A stretch of DNA of 64,000 nucleotides from Colwellia sp. Its GTDB lineage: Bacteria; Pseudomonadota; Gammaproteobacteria; Enterobacterales; Alteromonadaceae. The DNA lies in assembly GCA_002733765.1 (NCBI GenBank), contig NVWU01000021.1:220-64219 (forward strand), written 5' to 3'. This document shows positions 25,019-35,281 of this stretch, piece by piece. The translations under genes were made by a program, and so were the position numbers. Below the pieces are notes generated by a model that saw only the letters and a list, made by a program, of their open reading frames with translations, was not told the DNA's origin and ran no database searches. How positions within the stretch are numbered: position 1 is the stretch's first letter; every line of letters begins with the position of its first letter.

Positions 25019-25621
25019 TTAACTGTCTTGCTCAGCGAGCTTATCTACGCTAACAAGACAATTTTCAGCGAATATATCCATAAAGTATGCCACTTCGGGA
25101 AGTTCATTTTTATAAAATATCAACATAGAGTTTAATTTGTCTTTTACCGGTTCAAATTCCACGTTACCAAATCGAATTTCATCACAAGCTTTGATATATG
25201 CTGAAATAATATCAGCAGCTTTAACGATAAGTTTGTATTCAGGATCTACCTCATTTTGTACAAGTAAATCAGAAAATGATGCTTGAAGCTCTTTAGGTAA
25301 AGAAACTAAACATTCTTTTTCAGAAAGGTTTTCTAGTTTTTTAAACTCTCTAGTGAACTCAGGATTATGGTATTTTGTTACGTGGTTTAAGTCTTGTAGT
25401 TTTGACTCAGAGATCTCATGATAAATAGCAACGGTAGCCGCCTTTTCAGGACTTAACTTTCCATTGTATTTTTTATTTCTTATTACCGTTAATAGATGAG
25501 CAATTACTGCCACCATATGAGAGTGTTCAGCTACATTCTCTTTTTTAACGGTGTGCATTAACCCCCATCTTTTGATGAGGGGCATTCGGTAAATCCATGC
25601 TAAAAAGGTACTTTGTTTCAT
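25019..25621 (-). CDS. yfbR: YfbR-type 5'-deoxynucleotidase with altered HD motif
   Basis: HD-domain phosphohydrolase that dephosphorylates deoxynucleoside 5'-monophosphates, mainly dAMP and dUMP in E. coli. Length is 200 residues against 199, and numbering aligns without gaps. Metal and catalytic residues in E. coli are H33, H68, D69, E72, D77 and D137. Here His33 (NVAEHSH), His68, Glu72, Asp77 and Asp137 (AADIISAY) are present, but the HD aspartate is glutamate (YHEISE, codon GAG). The following LPTPVKY motif is also changed to LNHVTKY. The family assignment is secure; activity or metal preference may differ. Single gene, convergent with the DUF4136 region. Confidence 0.88.
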   Translation of the reverse strand: MKQSTFLAWIYRMPLIKRWGLMHTVKKENVAEHSHMVAVIAHLLTVIRNKKYNGKLSPEKAATVAIYHEISESKLQDLNHVTKYHNPEFTREFKKLENLSEKECLVSLPKELQASFSDLLVQNEVDPEYKLIVKAADIISAYIKACDEIRFGNVEFEPVKDKLNSMLIFYKNELPEVAYFMDIFAENCLVSVDKLAEQDS

Positions 25622-25786
25622 AAGATCTAATTTGAACCATTTATATTTTTATATTGGCATTAAGCCTTTTTTATTTCGTGCATCGCATTAAATTCAATTT
25701 CAGGTGCGTAGATAATACATGCCTGATAATTTGACGAGTGCATAGCGTAATAATTTAAGGTTCAAGCTACTTGCAGAGTAAATTGT

Positions 25787-27004
25787 TTATAATTGTTTAT
25801 AAGTAGCAAAGAAATTTTTCAATTTTTCTATTGCCGGTGCCAATTCATCGACATGCGGTAAAAACACTAATCTAAAGTAATTTTGTGCCTTAATATTAAA
25901 GGCACTACCGTGAACAAGCAGTATTTTTTCTTGTTTAAGTAAATCTAAAATCATTTTTTCATCATTGGTAATGTTAAACTTTTCAGCATCTACTTTCACA
26001 AATAAATATAATGCTCCCATTGCTGGGTGGCATGATAGCCCATCTATATCATTGATCATTTTGGCTGCCATATTACGCTGTTTTAATAATCGACCGTCAC
26101 CGGTAATCAGTTCATTAATACTTTGATAACCGCCTAATGCTGTTTGAATGGCATGTTGACTTGGTACATTAGAGCACATGCGCATTGAGGCCAGAATTGT
26201 CAACCCTTCTAAATAATCTTCGGCGTGAATTTTAGGACCAGATAAAACCATCCAACCTGCTCTAAATCCGGCGATTCGGTAATTTTTAGATAAACCACCC
26301 ATGGTAATCATAAATACATCTTGAGCAAGTGATGCTGTTGAAATGTGTTTAGCATCATCATATAAAATTTTATCGTAAATTTCATCACTGAAAATAATTA
26401 GACTATGTTTTCTTGCCAGTGCAATGATGCCTTCTAATATTTCTTTCGGGTAAACGGCGCCTGTTGGGTTATTTGGATTAATTAAAACAATCGCTTTGGT
26501 TTTGTCCGAAATTTTACTTTCCATATCTTTGATATCGGGATACCAACTATTTTCATCATCACAAATATAATGAACAGGGTTACCACCAGAAAGTGATACT
26601 GCAGCTGTCCATAATGGATAGTCAGGTGCGGGAATTAATACATCATCGCCATCGTTTAGTAAGCCTTGCATTGCCATAACAATTAACTCACTAACACCAT
26701 TACCGATAAATATATCATCAACGCATACATCTTTAATGCCCTGCTGTTGAAAATATTGCATTACAGCAACACGCGCAGAATAAATACCTTTAGATTCGCT
26801 ATAGCCTTGCGAATTAGGTAAGTTATGAATAACGTCTTTTAAAATATCGTCGGGCGCTTCAAAACCAAAAGGTGCAGGGTTACCAATATTTAATTTAAGA
26901 ATTTTATGGCCTTCATCTTCTAGGCGATTTGCCTCTGCTGCTATTTGTCCTCTAATTTCATAACAAACATTGTTTAATTTAGATGACTTTATAATAGCTT
27001 TCAT
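25787..27004 (-). CDS. alaA: Alanine-synthesising aminotransferase (AlaA type)
   Basis: Class I/II PLP aminotransferase making alanine from pyruvate and glutamate. Its 405 residues equal E. coli AlaA in length. Motifs: NIGNPAPFGFEAP (about 39-51), NPNNPTGAVYP (about 176-186), DEIYDKILYD (about 207-216), and the PLP lysine in MGGLSKNYRIAGFRAGW (Lys240). Monocistronic between yfbR and proS, all on the minus strand but with terminator and gap signals between them. Confidence 0.93.
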   Translation of the reverse strand: MKAIIKSSKLNNVCYEIRGQIAAEANRLEDEGHKILKLNIGNPAPFGFEAPDDILKDVIHNLPNSQGYSESKGIYSARVAVMQYFQQQGIKDVCVDDIFIGNGVSELIVMAMQGLLNDGDDVLIPAPDYPLWTAAVSLSGGNPVHYICDDENSWYPDIKDMESKISDKTKAIVLINPNNPTGAVYPKEILEGIIALARKHSLIIFSDEIYDKILYDDAKHISTASLAQDVFMITMGGLSKNYRIAGFRAGWMVLSGPKIHAEDYLEGLTILASMRMCSNVPSQHAIQTALGGYQSINELITGDGRLLKQRNMAAKMINDIDGLSCHPAMGALYLFVKVDAEKFNITNDEKMILDLLKQEKILLVHGSAFNIKAQNYFRLVFLPHVDELAPAIEKLKNFFATYKQL

Positions 27005-27151
27005 GATGAGGTTACTTCTTCAATTAATGTGTATAGGATAATAGTTTCTATTGTTGCTAATATTAGTGACTATTGAAATAGTTAACGGTAAGTTTTTAAT
27101 GATAACTTACATTTTTTTTGTCTAAAAAAAACATTTTTAGCTTTCAGCAGC

Positions 27152-27179
27152 AAAAAAGGGACAAATAGCCCCTTTTTTT
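27152..27179 (-). terminator. Intrinsic terminator after proS
   Basis: On the minus strand AAAAAAAGGGG, loop, then CCCTTTTTT. The stem is short in GC but flanked by complementary A and T runs, so it could work in both directions. It sits 47 bases past the proS stop and separates proS from alaA. Confidence 0.75.
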
Positions 27180-27225
27180 AATTAGCTTGTGTAATTTGCT
27201 AAACGTTATTTTAGCTGAATTTAGC

Positions 27226-28935
27226 TTAGCTAAAAAGCGACATAACTTCATCAATAGCAAGTAAAGACTTTTCACCCGTAATGCGGTTTTTAATTTCTAC
27301 TTGTTGCTTATCTAAATTTCGTTCGCCGATAATCACTAATAATGGTGTTCCCATTAATTCGTGATCAGCAAACATAACGCCTGGGCGTTCTTTTCTATCA
27401 TCAAACAGTACTTCAATACCCGCTTGGTTAAATTGCTCATATAGTGCTTCAGCAGTTGCTTTTACTCGTGCTGATTTTGCCATATTCATTGGTACAATTG
27501 CCACTTGAAAAGGTGCGATAGCTTTTGGCCATTTGATACCATATTTATCATGGTTTTGCTCAATGGTAGCAGCAACAATACGTGAAACACCAATACCATA
27601 GCAACCCATTGTTAAAGTTTGGTTTTTACCACCATCATTCAATACTGAACAACCCATAGCCTCAGCATACTTGGTGCCCAATTGAAAAATATGGCCAACT
27701 TCAATACCACGTTTAATAACAATATTTCCTTGACCACAAGGGCTAGGATCACCTGCAACAACATTACGAATGTCTGCAACTTGGTAAGTAGCACAATCTC
27801 TTTGCCAGTTTACACCAGTTAAGTGGTTGTCATTTTCATTCGCGCCACAAACAAAGTCGCTTAACTGCGCAGCGCTGCGATCAACAATAAGGTCAATGTT
27901 TATACCAACGGGACCAATTGAGCCAGCATTACAGTTAATAGAAGCTAATACTTGTTCTTCACTAGCAAATGTAAGTGGTGAGGCAACTTGTGATAAATGT
28001 TCTATTTTGATCTCGTTAAGTTGATGATCACCACGAAGTACTAAAGCGACGATAGGTGTTTCACCTTGCTCATTTTCTACACCACAAACAAGTAACGTTT
28101 TAACGGTAGATTTAATATCAACAGCTAAAAAGCTTACCAAGTCATTAATAGATTTGACATTGGGGGTGGCAACTTTCGTTAGTGTTTGTGTTGGCTCTGC
28201 GCGCTCTGCTTTAGGTGCTAACGCTTCAGCTTTTTCAATATTGGCGGCAAAGTCACTGGCATCGCTAAAAGCAATATCATCTTCACCTGAATCGGCTAGC
28301 ACATGAAACTCATGACTGGCATCGCCGCCAATAGAGCCAGTATCAGCTAAAACGGGACGATAATCTAAACCTAAACGGTCAAAAATACGGCAGTAAGCAT
28401 CAAACATTGTTTGATAGGTTTTTTCTAAGCACTCTTGCTCTAAATGAAAAGAATAAGCATCTTTCATTAAAAACTCTCGACTACGCATAATACCAAAACG
28501 AGGACGAATTTCATCGCGAAATTTACTTTGAATTTGAAACAATGATAAGGGGAGTTGTTTGTAACTACTTAGTTCGTTTGCAACTAATTTGGTGATTACT
28601 TCTTCATGTGTTGGGCCTAAAACGAAAGGGCGCTTATGGCGATCGTTCAAACGCAATAGCTCTGGACCATAATCATTCAAACGTCCTGACTCTTCCCATA
28701 AATCGGCAGGTTGAACCATTGGCATTAATATTTCGTTAGCGCCGGCACGTTGCATTTCTTCACGAACAATGTTTTCTACTTTTTTCAACACGCGCAAGCC
28801 AGTGGGTAACCAGGTATATAAACCTGAAGCTAGGTTACGCACAAGACCGGCGCGTAGCATTAATTGGTGGCTAATAACTTCGGCACTTGCAGGAGTTTCT
28901 TTTAAGGTAGATAGTAAATATTGACTGGTACGCAT
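27226..28935 (-). CDS. proS: Prolyl-tRNA synthetase (bacterial type with editing domain)
   Basis: Charges tRNA-Pro in the cytoplasm. I place the start at the ATG of [15 protein letters not shown], the family's usual N-terminus. An in-frame ATG eight codons earlier gives an extension not seen in the family. That makes 569 residues, close to E. coli (572). Class II motif 1 region ([16 protein letters not shown]), motif 2 ([26 protein letters not shown]) and motif 3 ([14 protein letters not shown]) are present. The inserted YbaK-like editing domain lies at about 225-385. The C-terminal anticodon-binding domain ends near residue 569. Confidence 0.95.
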   Translation of the reverse strand: MRTSQYLLSTLKETPASAEVISHQLMLRAGLVRNLASGLYTWLPTGLRVLKKVENIVREEMQRAGANEILMPMVQPADLWEESGRLNDYGPELLRLNDRHKRPFVLGPTHEEVITKLVANELSSYKQLPLSLFQIQSKFRDEIRPRFGIMRSREFLMKDAYSFHLEQECLEKTYQTMFDAYCRIFDRLGLDYRPVLADTGSIGGDASHEFHVLADSGEDDIAFSDASDFAANIEKAEALAPKAERAEPTQTLTKVATPNVKSINDLVSFLAVDIKSTVKTLLVCGVENEQGETPIVALVLRGDHQLNEIKIEHLSQVASPLTFASEEQVLASINCNAGSIGPVGINIDLIVDRSAAQLSDFVCGANENDNHLTGVNWQRDCATYQVADIRNVVAGDPSPCGQGNIVIKRGIEVGHIFQLGTKYAEAMGCSVLNDGGKNQTLTMGCYGIGVSRIVAATIEQNHDKYGIKWPKAIAPFQVAIVPMNMAKSARVKATAEALYEQFNQAGIEVLFDDRKERPGVMFADHELMGTPLLVIIGERNLDKQQVEIKNRITGEKSLLAIDEVMSLFS

Positions 28936-29349
28936 CACTAAAATTTCCGTAAAATACATGCAAGCGAGAGTAGTTCAGAGCTAACATGAAGGTAAATAAA
29001 ATTGTCGCTATTCTAGCAGGGAGATTAGTGATGAAAAAGTAATAAATAATAATTTTTTTATCTGGTTGTTTTATGTACAGGTAGAGTCTGGTATGGCTTA
29101 TTGAAAAAGAGCTAGTTAATTAGTCATCATAATTAGATGAGCATCATGCTAAATATTTAATTCTGTGATTAAATGCCTATGCGCTTGATGACATGGGCGG
29201 TACGGAAACATTTATACTGCGCTATAACTTTAACGTAGTTTGCTGAAGTAGAAAGATAACAAAAAAAAGCTACGGTAAATTAACGATGGAAGTATTTAAC
29301 CGTAATAAAGTTGCTCAAAAATATCGATAAAAATTAGGGGGAATTCCCT
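28936..29349. other. 414-bp intergenic region between the S4-domain gene and proS
   Basis: I see no gene of convincing length. Around 29273-29313, ACGGTAAAT and ATTTAACCGT form a near-perfect inverted repeat that could end or process the S4-gene transcript. The stretch GGAAACATTTATACTGCGCTAT (about 29204-29225) resembles one at 18832-18853 and may be part of a degenerate dispersed repeat. Confidence 0.4.
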
Positions 29350-29730
29350 CTAAAATGAGATGGGTTTTCTTTTGTTTTTTTTAGGAGCATTTTCATTGTT
29401 AGATGCTACTGTTGGGTCTTCTTCCTGCTTATCAATAAAACGAGCAGTACTTTTTGTTTGAATTTTTTGTTCTATTTTTTCTTCATTGAATACGTTCTCT
29501 AAATTTTCATTTATAATCACTTGTAAAGTTTCACCGTTAAACTCAACAATGTCATTATGATAAACTTTTTTCCGTTTTTGATATTCCACTTCACCGTTAA
29601 GTAAAACATACCCTTCACTAATAACTACTTTGGCTTCACCGCCGCCAGCAACTAAGTCTGCAATTTTTAATAGTTTGCATAACTCAATAGGCTGTTGATC
29701 TAATTGTATTTCTAAATAACTTTCTGACAT
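29350..29730 (-). CDS. S4-domain RNA-binding protein with charged tail (YbcJ-like core)
   Basis: A 126-residue protein. Residues about 5-72 form an S4 RNA-binding domain of the YbcJ type: ELCKLLKIADLVAGGGEAKV, ISEGYVLLNGEVEYQKRKKVY, DIVEFNGETLQVI. After it comes an acidic, Gln/Glu-rich linker and a basic end (APKKNKRKPISF), an extension compared with the roughly 70-residue YbcJ. It probably binds structured RNA or ribosomes; the exact role is unknown. It diverges from the acyl-CoA dehydrogenase gene. Confidence 0.82.
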   Translation of the reverse strand: MSESYLEIQLDQQPIELCKLLKIADLVAGGGEAKVVISEGYVLLNGEVEYQKRKKVYHNDIVEFNGETLQVIINENLENVFNEEKIEQKIQTKSTARFIDKQEEDPTVASNNENAPKKNKRKPISF

Positions 29731-29919
29731 TATATTATTGGATTCATTGGTAAACTAAACACAATCATTTTATCAGTAATCAGCGTAATAAAAAATAAAA
29801 AACTAAAAATAGCTTGCTTAGGTGGTATGACCAGTGTTTTAATCAGGGATATTATCTTTAGCTGAAAACATATATTTATAACTGCAGCTATTAAAGTCAT
29901 CCAATGATAGGAGTAAAAC

Positions 29920-31740
29920 ATGCTTAGTTATAAGGCACCGATAACAGATATTAAATTTTTAATTGAGGATGTTTTTGATTATTACGGTCATTATCAAAAA
30001 TATCCAGAATTTGAAGACGCAACTCCAGACTTGGTTGATGCTATTTTTCAAGAGTGTGCTAAGTTTTGTGAAAATGAATTACTTCCTTTATACCAAAGTG
30101 GTGATAAAGAAGGTTGTACTTTTGATAATGGTAAAGTAACCACGCCGAAAGGTTTCAAAGCAGCTTATGATAAGTATGTTGAAGGTGGTTGGCAGAGTTT
30201 ATCTCACCCTGTTGAGCATGGTGGTCAGGGCTTACCGCCATCATTAGGTATGGTTAAATCAGAAATGTTAGGTACGGCAAATTGGTCGTGGGCTATGTAC
30301 CCTGGCTTGAGCCATGGTGCGATGAATACGGTACAAAGCCATGGTAGTGATGAGCAAAAAGAATTATATCTAACACGATTAACTGAAGGTTCATGGGCTG
30401 GCACTATGTGTTTAACTGAACCGCAATGTGGTACGGATTTAGGTCAAGTAAAAACCAAAGCAGAGCCAAATGGCGATGGTACTTATAATATTACCGGAAC
30501 TAAAATTTTTATCTCTGCTGGAGAGCATGACTTAACCGATAATATTATTCATATAGTGCTCGCTAGGCTCCCTGACGCGCCAGCAGGTACTCGTGGCATT
30601 TCGTTATTTATTGTGCCTAAAATAAAAACAGACGCTCAAGGGAATTTAGGAGAGGGCAACCATGTTATTTGTGGTTCTATTGAAGATAAAATGGGCATTA
30701 AGGCTTCTTCTACTGCGGTCTTAAATTTTGATCAGGCGGTTGGAGAGTTAATAGGTCCTGAAAATAAAGGCTTAGAATGCATGTTCACCTTTATGAATAC
30801 TGCTCGTGTAGGTACGGCTTTACAAGGCATATGTAGTGCAGAATTAGCTTATCAAAATTCATTGATTTATGCCAAAGAACGATTATCTATGCGTGCGCTT
30901 ACAGGGAAAAAATTTCCAGAGCAAGTGGCTGATCCTATCATCGTTCATCCTGATGTACGTAAAATGTTGATGACACAAAAAGCTATTTCTGAAGGTGGCC
31001 GTGCCATGATTTATTATACGGCTAAAATTGTTGATGATATCGAGATGGCGAAAACTGATGCTGATAGAAAGATTGCTGATGACAGGCTTGGTTTTATTAC
31101 ACCTATTTTAAAAGCATTTTTAACTGAACTTGGCTCAGAAAGTGCCAATCAGGGTTTACAAATATTTGGTGGTCATGGTTACATCAAAGAATGGGGGATG
31201 GAACAAATTGTTCGTGATGCGCGTATTGCCACGCTTTATGAGGGAACAACAGGAATTCAAGCATTAGATCTGCTAGGTCGTAAAATTTTACTGTCACGTG
31301 GTAAGTCATTAAAAGCGTTTACCAAAGAAGTTTTAATCTTTTGCAAAGACAAAAGTATGATTTCGAATAATCCACACAAGCGTAAAATGAATAAATTTAT
31401 TTGGCCGTTAAGTAAATCAGTCGCCAATTGGCAGCAATATTCATTACGTTTAGCGTTAAAGGCGAAGAAAGATAGAGATATTGTTGGCTCTGCTTCTGTT
31501 GATTATTTGATGTATTCTGGTTATATAGTCATGGCCTATTTTTGGGCGAAAATGGCGCAAACGGCTTATGAAAAGTTAGCAACGGATGTAGAGAATCGTG
31601 ACTTTTACCGAGCAAAAATTAAAACGGCAGAATTTTATTTTGAACGCATGTTACCAAGAACTAAATCATTAGCGAAAACTATGATGGCAGATCCAAAAAC
31701 TTTGATGCAACTTGATCAAGAGCTATTATCATTCTTATAG
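29920..31740 (+). CDS. Acyl-CoA dehydrogenase, long form with extra C-terminal domain
   Basis: FAD-dependent acyl-CoA dehydrogenase of 606 residues, longer than the usual 380-400. Seen: the middle-domain FAD motif MCLTEPQCGTDLGQVKTKAEP (about 158-178), TKIFISAGEHDL, and the catalytic glutamate motif LYEGTTGIQALDLLGRK (about 436-452). There is an additional C-terminal helical domain (PF12806-like, about 470-600). Such enzymes include medium/long-chain dehydrogenases and DmdC-type 3-methylmercaptopropionyl-CoA dehydrogenases. I cannot separate these by reading. It is convergent with fadE, suggesting a fatty-acid role (inference). Confidence 0.87.
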   Translation: MLSYKAPITDIKFLIEDVFDYYGHYQKYPEFEDATPDLVDAIFQECAKFCENELLPLYQSGDKEGCTFDNGKVTTPKGFKAAYDKYVEGGWQSLSHPVEHGGQGLPPSLGMVKSEMLGTANWSWAMYPGLSHGAMNTVQSHGSDEQKELYLTRLTEGSWAGTMCLTEPQCGTDLGQVKTKAEPNGDGTYNITGTKIFISAGEHDLTDNIIHIVLARLPDAPAGTRGISLFIVPKIKTDAQGNLGEGNHVICGSIEDKMGIKASSTAVLNFDQAVGELIGPENKGLECMFTFMNTARVGTALQGICSAELAYQNSLIYAKERLSMRALTGKKFPEQVADPIIVHPDVRKMLMTQKAISEGGRAMIYYTAKIVDDIEMAKTDADRKIADDRLGFITPILKAFLTELGSESANQGLQIFGGHGYIKEWGMEQIVRDARIATLYEGTTGIQALDLLGRKILLSRGKSLKAFTKEVLIFCKDKSMISNNPHKRKMNKFIWPLSKSVANWQQYSLRLALKAKKDRDIVGSASVDYLMYSGYIVMAYFWAKMAQTAYEKLATDVENRDFYRAKIKTAEFYFERMLPRTKSLAKTMMADPKTLMQLDQELLSFL

Positions 31741-31755
31741 AGGTAATTTCGAAAT

Positions 31756-31788
31756 AAAAACGCACAAAATAAAATTTGTGTGTTTTTT
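31756..31788. terminator. Terminator between convergent acyl-CoA dehydrogenase genes
   Basis: AAAAACGCACAAA, a short AT loop, and TTTGTGTGTTTTTT. The stem includes one G-T type pair, with A and T runs on either side, so it can serve both strands. Confidence 0.78.
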
Positions 31789-31797
31789 AATGCGAAT

Positions 31798-34242
31798 TTA
31801 TGTTGTTTTATCCCGTTGAGCATTTTTATTGCTCATTAGTTCACTATGATCAAAATCATCAACGGCAATAATTGCTTTTCTACCTTGTTCTGTTTTAATT
31901 AATAGTGCCGCTTCAGTTGCTGAAATAGCACTTGCGGCTAAACCTAGTTTTGCCACATTATCGAGATGATAAAAAGGTAATTTTTTATCTAAGGCAATAC
32001 ATACCTTGGTGAAAGCAGGCTCACAGGCAATAATATCTTCTAACGTTTGTTCTAATATGCCAAAAACATTGTTGCCATCACGGGTTAAATATTGATCTTT
32101 ACCGAGTCGTGTTCTTACTTCACTAGGTGTTTGTAATAATGTAGCAATCTGATGATCTAAGTTATCACTGGGCTTGGTTAACCATGTACCAAACGGGAAA
32201 ATAATTAGCCGTAAACTGAGAGCAAGCCATTTATTGGGAAAATTATTTAGTAGCGCATCAATAGCTTGTTGGATAGTAAATAATGAATCTTCAACAGCCC
32301 ACTGTACTAAAGGTAAATCGTCAGGCTTCCTTCCTTCATCATTAAAGCGTTTTAAACAAGCACTTGCTAGATATAAATGACTTAAGACATCACCAAGACG
32401 AGCTGAAATTCGCTCTTTTCTTTTCAAATTAGCCCCTAATGCTAGCATGGCGATATCACTGAGCATGGCTAAATTAGCACTAAAGCGTGTTAATAATTGA
32501 TAATAATGTTTAGTTTCATCAGTAAAAGGACTAGGTAATAAGCGGGCTCCAGTAAATGAGCACCATAAACTACGACTAATATTACTGATACTAAAACCAA
32601 TATGACCAAATAAGGCATGGTCAAAATCACTTAATGCCTGCTCCCCATCTTTATTACTAGCTGCTTGTAGTTCGGCCAGCACATAAGGGTGACAACGAAT
32701 AGCGCCTTGACCATAAATAATTAAACTGCGTGTTAGGATGTTTGCACCTTCTACGGTAATAGCGATAGGTGCGCCTTGATAACTTCGGGCAAGGTAATTA
32801 CTGGGTCCCATACAAATACCTTTTCCACCATGAATATCCATGGCGTCATTCATTGATGAACGCATTTTTTCTGTTAGATGATATTTAGCAATGGCTGATA
32901 TAACGGATGGTTTTTCACCAAGGTCGATTGCCCCTGTGGACATTATCGTGACTGCATCCATTAAATAAGCATTGCCGCCAATACGAGCTAAAGCCTCTTC
33001 AATGCCTTCCATTTTACCTATAGGTAATTTAAATTGCTGGCGTATACGACTATAAGCACCTGTTGCTAATGCAGCTGTTTTAATACTACCCGCACTGTTT
33101 GAAGGTAAAGTAATAGCACGACCAACAGATAAACATTCTACTAACATACGCCAACCTTGGCCTGCCATATCACTACCACCAATAATATAATCAAGAGGAA
33201 CAAAAACATTCTCACCCTGTGTAGGGCCATTTTGAAAAGGAATATTTAATGGAAAGTGTCGTCGACCGATAGTGATGCCTTCCATATCAGTTGGAATAAG
33301 CGCGCAGGTTATACCTAAATATTTTTTATCGCCAAGTAAGCTATCAGGGTCTTCTAACTTAAATGCTAACCCTAGCACGGTAGCGATAGGAGCCAGTGTA
33401 ATATAACGTTTATCCCAATTAAGTCGCATCCCCAATACTTCTTTATCTTTAAATTTTTGTCGACAAATAATTCCGGTATCAGGAATTGCGCCTGCATCTG
33501 AGCCAGCCTCTGGACCAGTCAGTGCAAAACAAGGGATTTCTTGTCCTTTAGCCAGACGAGGTAAATAATAATCTTGCTGCGCTTTTGTGCCGTACTCTTG
33601 CAATAATTCCCCTGGCCCTAATGAGTTTGGTACACCAACGGTACTCGCCAATACTGAACTTACTCCGGCAAGTTTTTGCAATACTCTTGATTGGGCAAAT
33701 GCTGAAAATTCTAATCCGCCATACTTCTTTTTGATAATCAGGGCAAAAAATTGATTATCTTTTAGAAATTGCCAAACCTCTGGTGATAAATCGGCAATTT
33801 CGTGAGTAGTATGCCAATCATTTACCATAGCGCAAACTTGTTCAACGGGGCCATTTAAGAAGGCTTTTTCTTGTACACTAAGACGAGGCTGAGGATAATT
33901 ATGTAACTTTGTCCAGTCTGGATTACCACGAAATAGCTCAGCGTCAAACCAAGTAGTGCCGGCATCTATCGCTTGCTGTTCTGTTTCAGACATTTGTGGC
34001 ATGATTTTTTTAAATAAGCTTAACAATGGCATACTAATAAACTGCAGGCGAATACTATCAATATTTAATGGTAGGGCAATGACAGCAAATAATAACCATG
34101 AAACAAAACCGATAATGTTAGCAAAGGTACCAATCGCTAACAGTGCCATGAATGCAAAGGTGAAAGTTGACAGCGATGCTTTTACATAGCTCATAAACCA
34201 AGTTAATAAAAATGCGGCGATGAGCCATAGAAAAATATCCAT
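31798..34242 (-). CDS. fadE: FadE-type membrane-associated acyl-CoA dehydrogenase
   Basis: First enzyme of the aerobic fatty acid beta-oxidation spiral. The 814 residues equal E. coli FadE. Two hydrophobic N-terminal helices (about 3-20 and 27-60) precede the catalytic region, as in E. coli. FAD/substrate motifs: [20 protein letters not shown] (about 240-259), [16 protein letters not shown] (about 472-487) and [19 protein letters not shown] (about 497-515). A large C-terminal FadE-specific domain follows. The gene diverges from yafJ with about 186 bases between. I looked for a FadR or PsrA operator there and saw none I would defend. Confidence 0.95.
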   Translation of the reverse strand: MDIFLWLIAAFLLTWFMSYVKASLSTFTFAFMALLAIGTFANIIGFVSWLLFAVIALPLNIDSIRLQFISMPLLSLFKKIMPQMSETEQQAIDAGTTWFDAELFRGNPDWTKLHNYPQPRLSVQEKAFLNGPVEQVCAMVNDWHTTHEIADLSPEVWQFLKDNQFFALIIKKKYGGLEFSAFAQSRVLQKLAGVSSVLASTVGVPNSLGPGELLQEYGTKAQQDYYLPRLAKGQEIPCFALTGPEAGSDAGAIPDTGIICRQKFKDKEVLGMRLNWDKRYITLAPIATVLGLAFKLEDPDSLLGDKKYLGITCALIPTDMEGITIGRRHFPLNIPFQNGPTQGENVFVPLDYIIGGSDMAGQGWRMLVECLSVGRAITLPSNSAGSIKTAALATGAYSRIRQQFKLPIGKMEGIEEALARIGGNAYLMDAVTIMSTGAIDLGEKPSVISAIAKYHLTEKMRSSMNDAMDIHGGKGICMGPSNYLARSYQGAPIAITVEGANILTRSLIIYGQGAIRCHPYVLAELQAASNKDGEQALSDFDHALFGHIGFSISNISRSLWCSFTGARLLPSPFTDETKHYYQLLTRFSANLAMLSDIAMLALGANLKRKERISARLGDVLSHLYLASACLKRFNDEGRKPDDLPLVQWAVEDSLFTIQQAIDALLNNFPNKWLALSLRLIIFPFGTWLTKPSDNLDHQIATLLQTPSEVRTRLGKDQYLTRDGNNVFGILEQTLEDIIACEPAFTKVCIALDKKLPFYHLDNVAKLGLAASAISATEAALLIKTEQGRKAIIAVDDFDHSELMSNKNAQRDKTT

Positions 34243-34428
34243 AAAATCCCCTTTTTACCAATGAATAACGTTCTAAAATTATAAACTAGTTGAATGTAAA
34301 GACTGTTTTAACTGTATAATCTAGTTATAGATGAAATAAATAAGATAGCCAAGCATAAGTGAGGACTATTTTATTATAAGTTGTGGTTTTCTTTATGTTT
34401 AGTTTAATGTTTTATTTAGGGTTTAGTT

Positions 34429-35214
34429 ATGTGTGAGCTTTTAGCGATGTCAGCTAATATACCAACAGACATTTGTTTTAGTTTTAGTGGTTTGATGCAA
34501 CGAGGAGGAAATACTGGCCCTCATAAAGATGGTTGGGGTATTACTTTTTATGAAGGTAAAGGGTGCCGAAGTTTTAAAGATCCTAAGCCAAGTGCTCATT
34601 CACCCATTGCTGATTTAGTGACAAAATATCCTATGAAAAGTGAAGCGGTGGTTTGTCATATTCGCCAAGCCAATTCAGGGGGCGTTTGCTTAGAAAACAC
34701 TCATCCTTTTATTCGACAAATGTGGGGTAAAAATTGGACTTATGCTCATAATGGTCAATTAAAAGGCTTTGCCGAAAAATTACCAATTAAATTACATTTA
34801 CCGATAGGAACCACAGATAGCGAACATGCTTTTTGTTGGATTTTAGATCAACTTCATTATAAGTTTGGCGCGCAGCAACCACAGGCTGAAGTATTATTTG
34901 AGTTTATTGCTACACTGACATGGAAAATAGATGAGCTTGGCGTTGCCAATATGATTATTACTGATGGTGAATATTTATTTGCTTATTGTTCAAATAATTT
35001 ACATTGGATTACTAGGCGTGCTCCATTTGGTAAAGCTAGCTTGATTGATGTTGAAGTGGCGGTAGACTTTCATAAAGAAACAACAGATAAAGATATCGTG
35101 ACTGTTATTGCCACTAAACCATTAACTGATGATGAAACATGGCATAAAATGAGTGCAGGGCATTGGCACTTATTTTGCCTAGGCGAGTCAATTGCTTGTG
35201 GTATAGAAAGCTAG
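34429..35214 (+). CDS. yafJ: Class II glutamine amidotransferase (YafJ-like)
   Basis: Ntn-type glutaminase-domain protein of 261 residues. Met1 is followed by the nucleophile Cys2 (MCELLAMSAN), exposed after Met removal. Other motifs: HKDGWGITFYEG (about 37-48), VCHIRQANSGGVCLENTHPF (about 75-94), and WTYAHNGQLKGF with the oxyanion Asn/Gly (about 103-114). The physiological acceptor in this family is not well established. In Alteromonadales and enterics it often sits near fadE, as here, divergently. Confidence 0.92.
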   Translation: MCELLAMSANIPTDICFSFSGLMQRGGNTGPHKDGWGITFYEGKGCRSFKDPKPSAHSPIADLVTKYPMKSEAVVCHIRQANSGGVCLENTHPFIRQMWGKNWTYAHNGQLKGFAEKLPIKLHLPIGTTDSEHAFCWILDQLHYKFGAQQPQAEVLFEFIATLTWKIDELGVANMIITDGEYLFAYCSNNLHWITRRAPFGKASLIDVEVAVDFHKETTDKDIVTVIATKPLTDDETWHKMSAGHWHLFCLGESIACGIES

Positions 35215-35227
35215 TTTAAGCACTGAC

Positions 35228-35256
35228 GATCATAACAACAGTTATGATCTTGTTTT
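35228..35256. terminator. Hairpin between convergent yafJ and the DUF3108 gene
   Basis: GATCATAAC, loop AACA, GTTATGATC, followed by TTGTTTT on the plus strand. Perfect 9-bp stem in the right place for the yafJ end. Confidence 0.68.
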
Positions 35257-35281
35257 GGTAAGTTAGAGCTTAAAGGCTGTA

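Noticed and set aside
28936-28959. Eight-codon upstream extension of proS
   Set aside because: ProS proteins start at MRTSQYLL; the extra residues are not conserved in the family.
29920-31740. Calling the long acyl-CoA dehydrogenase DmdC
   Set aside because: The length and extra C-terminal domain fit, but no other dimethylsulfoniopropionate genes are nearby, and medium/long-chain dehydrogenases share this architecture.
34243-34428. FadR or PsrA operator between fadE and yafJ
   Set aside because: Short palindromes such as AACTAGTT are present, but none has enough consensus match to defend.
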